Source: an uncultured Lachnospiraceae bacterium (GTDB lineage Bacteria > Bacillota > Clostridia > Lachnospirales > Lachnospiraceae). Taken from it: 8,178 bases of DNA. Position numbers and translations under genes: made by a program. Under the pieces are notes generated by a model. The model was not told the origin of the DNA and ran no database searches. It was given only the letters and a program-made list of their open reading frames with translations. Below are positions 5,124 through 8,178 of the stretch, one piece after another; the first letter of the stretch is position 1; each line of letters opens with the position of its first letter. The DNA lies in contig CAJTJZ010000043.1 in assembly GCA_910576895.1 (NCBI GenBank), positions 18,839 through 27,016 on the forward strand, read 5' to 3'.

Positions 5124-7049
5124 ATGAAGATAGAAGAACAAATAGAATTTGATAAAGTAAAAGAATTATGGCTTACTATGGCAATGACAGAAGCAGCAAA
5201 GGAAAAAATAAAAGGATTATCTTTTTATTTGGATGAAAGTGAATTAAAAAAACAGCTAAGAGATACTACAGATAGTAGGAATTTAATGGAAAAACTAGGA
5301 ACACCGCCATTACAAAATCTTACAGAAATCAAAGATATTTTAGCAATTGCACAAAAAGGAGATTGTCTCCTGCCATATCAATTAGAACGTATAGAAACTA
5401 TTTTAGTGCTAACTAGGCGATTAAAAGATTATTTAAAAAGAGGAAAAATAGATCAAAATCCATTAGCTTATTATGAAGAAAATATAAATGCAATGGAAGA
5501 ATTGAGAGAGGAAATCGGTAAGCAGATAAGAAGTGGTGCAGTGGATGATTATGCTTCCAAAGAACTTAGCCAAATAAGAAATCAAATGATAAAATGTAGG
5601 GAACAAATGAAACAAAAGGCAGAGCAGATAATACGTTCTAATAAAGAAAGTATGGCAGAACATTATTATACATTACGCAATGACAGAATCTGTGTACCAG
5701 TCAAAAAGGAATGTAAATTCAAAATATCAGGTCATATGATTGATAAGTCAGCTACGGGAAATACATTATTTATAGAGCCATCAAGTGTAGCAAAATATTA
5801 TGAAGAATTAGAGATGCTTAAAATAAGGGAAGAAAATGAAGTATATCGTATTTTGTATACTTTAACTGCTATGGTTGCATCCTCTATTCCTATTATGGAA
5901 GAAAATATTGTTATGATGGAAAAGTTAGATTTTATCTTATCAAAAGGGAAATTAAGTATGGAATTAGATGCAACAGAACCTTCCATAAATACAGAACGAA
6001 AAATTCTTTTAAAAGATGCTAGACATCCTTTGATGAAAAAAGAAATCAGTGTTCCTTTGCAATTTGAAATAGGAGAAAAAGCACAAGGAATTATTATTAC
6101 AGGTCCAAATACAGGAGGAAAAACAGTAGCAATAAAAACAGTTATGTTAAATTGTATGATGGCACAATGTGGATTGCATGTAACTTGTAAAGATGCCAAT
6201 ATTTGTATGAGTAATTCCTATCTTTGTGATATTGGAGATGGTCAAAATATGACAGAGAATTTATCTACTTTTTCAGCACATATAAAAAATGTATTGGAAG
6301 TATTAAGTGAAGTAAATAAGGATAGTTTTGTCATTATGGATGAACTTGGTTCAGGTACAGATCCAACAGAAGGTATGGGAATTGCCATTGCTATACTAGA
6401 AGAACTTAGAAAAAGTGGTGCTATTTTTCTTGTTACAACACATTATCCTGAAATAAAAGAGTATGCAGAAAAGACACAGAATATTATAAATGCAAAAATG
6501 ATGTTTGATAAAGAAACGCTACGACCAACCTATCAAATGGTAATTGGAGAAGCGGGAGAAAGTTGTGCCTTTTATATTGCTCATAAACTTGGAATGCCAA
6601 AAGAGATGTTAAAAATAGCAATGAAAGCTGCTTATGGAGAAAATACAAATAAGATAAGAGAAATAGAAATTGAGGTGAATCAACTTCAAACCAAAGATAC
6701 TCTATGGGAAAAAAAGAATTATAATAAAATTTCAAAAGAGAAGAAGAAAAAGGATAACATAAATTTAAGTATGAAATATAAACTTGGAGATAGCGTTATG
6801 ATTTACCCTGATAAAAAAATTGGAATTGTATGCGAACCAATCAATGAAAAAGGTGTTTTAAGAGTGCAATTACATGATAAAAAGATATGGATTAATCATA
6901 AAAGAGTAAAACTTCATGTGGCAGCAGATAAATTATATCCAGCAGATTATGACTTTTCTATTATTTTTGAAACAGTTCAAAATAGAAAGATAGAACATGA
7001 TATGAAACGGAAATATACAAAAGAAGTGATTCAATATTATGAGGAATGA
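5124..7049 (+). CDS. MutS2-like ATPase lacking the Smr domain
   Basis: MutS2 is a homodimeric ATPase paralogous to MutS; in B. subtilis it (RqcU) binds collided ribosomes and helps split them. Here the N-terminal MutS2 core and helical lever/clamp (about 1-290, charged coiled coil near 125-175) are followed by the ATPase. Its motifs are Walker A GPNTGGKT (327-334), ENLSTFSAH (378-386), Walker B FVIMDELGSGTDP (402-414, with D406 and E407) and TTH (438-440). IGEAGESCAFYIAHKLGMP (474-492) closes the ATPase as in the family. A Lys-rich linker (about 505-548) leads to a KOW/SH3-like domain (551-597, KLGDSVMI...IGIVCEP). The protein then ends in a short YPADYDFSIIFETVQNRK-containing tail instead of the Smr endonuclease domain; 641 residues against about 785. 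All ATPase residues look intact. AAAGGA (5108-5113) supports the ATG. Preceded by an attenuator-like leader, followed by acylphosphatase. The role on ribosomes is inferred; a DNA role is not excluded. Confidence 0.85.
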   Translation: MKIEEQIEFDKVKELWLTMAMTEAAKEKIKGLSFYLDESELKKQLRDTTDSRNLMEKLGTPPLQNLTEIKDILAIAQKGDCLLPYQLERIETILVLTRRLKDYLKRGKIDQNPLAYYEENINAMEELREEIGKQIRSGAVDDYASKELSQIRNQMIKCREQMKQKAEQIIRSNKESMAEHYYTLRNDRICVPVKKECKFKISGHMIDKSATGNTLFIEPSSVAKYYEELEMLKIREENEVYRILYTLTAMVASSIPIMEENIVMMEKLDFILSKGKLSMELDATEPSINTERKILLKDARHPLMKKEISVPLQFEIGEKAQGIIITGPNTGGKTVAIKTVMLNCMMAQCGLHVTCKDANICMSNSYLCDIGDGQNMTENLSTFSAHIKNVLEVLSEVNKDSFVIMDELGSGTDPTEGMGIAIAILEELRKSGAIFLVTTHYPEIKEYAEKTQNIINAKMMFDKETLRPTYQMVIGEAGESCAFYIAHKLGMPKEMLKIAMKAAYGENTNKIREIEIEVNQLQTKDTLWEKKNYNKISKEKKKKDNINLSMKYKLGDSVMIYPDKKIGIVCEPINEKGVLRVQLHDKKIWINHKRVKLHVAADKLYPADYDFSIIFETVQNRKIEHDMKRKYTKEVIQYYEE

Positions 7050-7079
7050 TTGACTAAATGGTAGGAGTGGGAGTATAAT
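7050..7079 (+). promoter_or_regulatory. Sigma-A-type promoter for the acylphosphatase gene
   Basis: TTGACT (7050-7055), an 18-base spacer and a perfect TATAAT (7074-7079) begin at the base after the MutS2-like stop codon. The RNA would start near 7086, 43 bases before the acylphosphatase ATG. No terminator separates the two genes, so read-through is also likely. Confidence 0.55.
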
Positions 7080-7128
7080 GTGGATAAAATTAAGAGATTT
7101 TAGGTAGGAAATAAAATAGGAGAAAAAA

Positions 7129-7410
7129 ATGGAAGATAGAAAAATAGTTAGAAAGCATATGAAGATTTCAGGATCGGTACAAGGCGTAGGCTTTCGCTTT
7201 CGTGCCAGTCATGTTGCTAGAGGGCTTGGCATTACTGGTTGGGTAAGAAATGAATGGGATGGTACAGTAGAACTTGAGGCACAAGGAACACAAGAACAGA
7301 TTTATCGTTTACTGAAGATGATAAATCAGGGAAGCTATATTCGCATAGAAAGAATTGATACAACAGAGATTCCATTAGAGCAAAAAGAATATGGATTTCA
7401 TATAATGTAA
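7129..7410 (+). CDS. acyP: Acylphosphatase
   Basis: A small cytosolic enzyme hydrolysing carboxyl-phosphate bonds such as acetyl phosphate or 1,3-bisphosphoglycerate. At 93 residues it has the usual family length and a complete ferredoxin-like signature: SGSVQGVGFRFRA (14-26), with the phosphate-binding loop and catalytic Arg23, then GWVRNEWDGTVELEAQG (37-53), with catalytic Asn41, and a C-terminal strand YGFHIM. The start is an ATG with TAGGAG ending at 7122, 6 bases upstream. It sits 79 bases after the MutS2-like gene, has its own likely promoter at 7050-7079 and ends immediately before a strong terminator. Nothing unusual is seen in the protein. Its link to the preceding gene is probably positional only. 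The biological substrate is not defined for most bacterial members. Confidence 0.93.
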   Translation: MEDRKIVRKHMKISGSVQGVGFRFRASHVARGLGITGWVRNEWDGTVELEAQGTQEQIYRLLKMINQGSYIRIERIDTTEIPLEQKEYGFHIM

Positions 7411-7411
7411 C

Positions 7412-7460
7412 AAACCCGTTCCCATTATCTTTTGATAGTGGGAATGGGTTTATTTTTTTT
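7412..7460 (+). terminator. Strong intrinsic terminator after acyP
   Basis: Bases 7412-7429 pair with 7434-7451 in an uninterrupted 18-base-pair stem (AAACCC, TTCCCA and TTATC against their partners, with two G-T pairs) and a TTTT loop, followed by eight T residues (7453-7460). It begins two bases after the acylphosphatase stop. On the other strand the stem also lies just past the stop of the converging gene, but the T-run there is poor, so it is chiefly a plus-strand terminator. Confidence 0.9.
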
Positions 7461-7461
7461 A

Positions 7462-8112
7462 TTATGAGAAGTTTGTAAAGCTGTTTGTTTTTGAAACACT
7501 CTCTACATGAATATAAATATCCATACATACAATTTCTTCTTTTTCATATACATATTCAAAGCAGGATAAAATATCTTTCTTTGGTTTTTCGCAGAATCCA
7601 TTTGCTTCTAAAAACGTTAATATTTTTTGATATCCATTTCGGATACGTTCGATTGCTATAAAAGGATTATAAATTGTGATTACAGCATAATCAGCTTCTT
7701 TTTGATTAGCAAATTCTACTCCGGGATAGTTTGTTTTAAATCCTTCTGGCAAAATATAAGCTGCTACATATCCATGAATACCAAATCTAGTATGCATTTC
7801 GGGTGGAACGAATGGAAAATCCCATCCAATTCTCATTGCATTTGGCTGAAATTTTAATAAACCTGATTGATGTGCCCAGTTATCTATATAGGCATTTACA
7901 TCATTTTCTGGATTTGGTGTAAGCATTACATATCTTGCCATTTGAAATGCCTTTACTTTTTTTATAGTGATTTCTGAATAAATTTCATTACTGGCACTTA
8001 GATCTTCTTTAATCAAACTGTCTAATTTGCAAGAAAACATATCGCTTAAATCTATTAACTTATTTAGTTCTGGAACAATATTATCAGCTTCCGCTACGAT
8101 AAATATATACAA
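7462..8112 (-). CDS. GyrI-like effector-binding domain protein, remnant of an XRE-type regulator
   Basis: Residues about 48-205 look like the GyrI/AraC-type effector-binding domain that senses small ligands in many regulators: RIGWDFPF (94-101), HGYVAAYILPEG (113-124), DYAVITIYNP (141-150), GYQKILTFLEANGF (160-173) and the final strand CMDIYIHVES (196-205). Residues 14-38 (PELNKLIDLSDMF...LDSLIKEDL) match the last helix of an XRE/Cro helix-turn-helix, usually reading PxxxKLxxLSxxFxVSxDxLL. The earlier HTH helices are missing from this frame. The longest frame starts at TTG (8112) with no Shine-Dalgarno; the next Met is residue 25, also without one. An in-frame TAG lies at 8136-8134. The gene is therefore probably a regulator with a broken N-terminus. 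An intact ligand-binding protein without DNA-binding domain is the alternative. It converges on acyP. Confidence 0.6.
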   Translation of the reverse strand: MYIFIVAEADNIVPELNKLIDLSDMFSCKLDSLIKEDLSASNEIYSEITIKKVKAFQMARYVMLTPNPENDVNAYIDNWAHQSGLLKFQPNAMRIGWDFPFVPPEMHTRFGIHGYVAAYILPEGFKTNYPGVEFANQKEADYAVITIYNPFIAIERIRNGYQKILTFLEANGFCEKPKKDILSCFEYVYEKEEIVCMDIYIHVESVSKTNSFTNFS

Positions 8113-8133
8113 ATTTATAAAAATCTCATATAT

Positions 8134-8177
8134 CTATACTGTGATATTCCTCACGAAATATCTTCCTGTTTCAATGT
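8134..8177 (-). pseudogene. Out-of-frame remnant of the XRE helix-turn-helix
   Basis: In a different minus-strand frame from the ORF below it, 8177-8154 reads TLKQEDIS, matching the LTQEDLA motif at the start of the second helix of XRE domains, then hits TGA (8153-8151). The downstream ORF frame is closed by TAG at 8136-8134. From LKQEDIS to the PEL motif is about 80 bases where intact XRE domains have about 57, and the surplus is not a multiple of three. This fits a small insertion or frameshift within the recognition helix. The gene continues past the window edge, and an eight-residue match is thin evidence. Confidence 0.35.
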
Positions 8178-8178
8178 G

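Noticed and set aside
5798..6199. 133-codon minus-strand open frame inside the MutS2-like gene
   Set aside because: It opposes a gene with clear Walker motifs, has no recognisable product, and long antisense frames are common in this codon usage; the same holds for the other short antisense frames.
7078..7107. Nine-codon ORF (MWIKLRDFR) with GGAG-like sequence upstream, between the MutS2-like gene and acyP
   Set aside because: Its ATG overlaps the TATAAT of the acyP promoter, so it would be absent from that transcript, and the Shine-Dalgarno spacing is poor (4 or 10 bases).
7627..7857. 76-codon plus-strand frame opposite the GyrI-like ORF
   Set aside because: The minus-strand frame has recognisable effector-binding-domain motifs; the plus-strand frame has none and lacks a good ribosome binding site.
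1..8178. CRISPR array, tRNA, rRNA, insertion sequence or attachment site
   Set aside because: No regularly spaced repeats, no tRNA cloverleaf or rRNA-like GC-rich block, no transposase motifs and no terminal inverted repeats were seen on reading both strands.

Overview
The window is AT-rich DNA from a low-GC Gram-positive bacterium. The strong GGAGG ribosome binding sites, TTGACA/TATAAT-type promoters, hairpin-plus-T-run terminators, a SpoIID/LytB-family protein and the long clostridial form of PRPP synthetase all point to the Clostridia, probably Lachnospiraceae-like. That placement is inference; the species cannot be named from the sequence alone.

Layout. 1-258 (+) is the C-terminal end of an unrecognised gene. 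298-1461 (-) is a ribose-phosphate pyrophosphokinase. It is separated from a SpoIID/LytB-domain protein (1797-3539, +) by a divergent intergenic region of 335 bases holding one good promoter for each side. A DUF4422 glycosyltransferase-like gene (3591-4697, +) follows 51 bases after the SpoIID-like gene with no terminator between, so the two may be co-transcribed; both products plausibly act on the cell envelope. 5124-7049 (+) is a MutS2-like ATPase of 641 residues that keeps the MutS core, Walker motifs and a KOW-like domain but has no Smr nuclease domain. 7129-7410 (+) is an acylphosphatase with its own promoter and a strong terminator at 7412-7460. Converging on it from the right edge is a minus-strand ORF (7462-8112) with a GyrI-like effector-binding domain. 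Its N-terminal XRE-type helix-turn-helix appears broken.

The most interesting part is the 426-base gap before the MutS2-like gene. It holds a textbook promoter (TTGACA, 17 bases, TAAAAT), a perfect Shine-Dalgarno followed by a 12-codon ORF, a long hairpin, and two successive intrinsic-terminator-like hairpins, the second ending 59 bases before the gene. This promoter / mini-ORF / terminator arrangement is the one used for translation-dependent transcription attenuation of ribosome-targeted resistance genes. MutS2 of Bacillus subtilis (RqcU) acts on collided ribosomes. I therefore propose, as inference, that this Smr-less MutS2 is a ribosome-acting factor induced by ribosome stalling on the leader peptide. 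A simpler alternative is a separate small RNA, with the MutS2-like gene expressed from a weaker promoter at 4988-5016.
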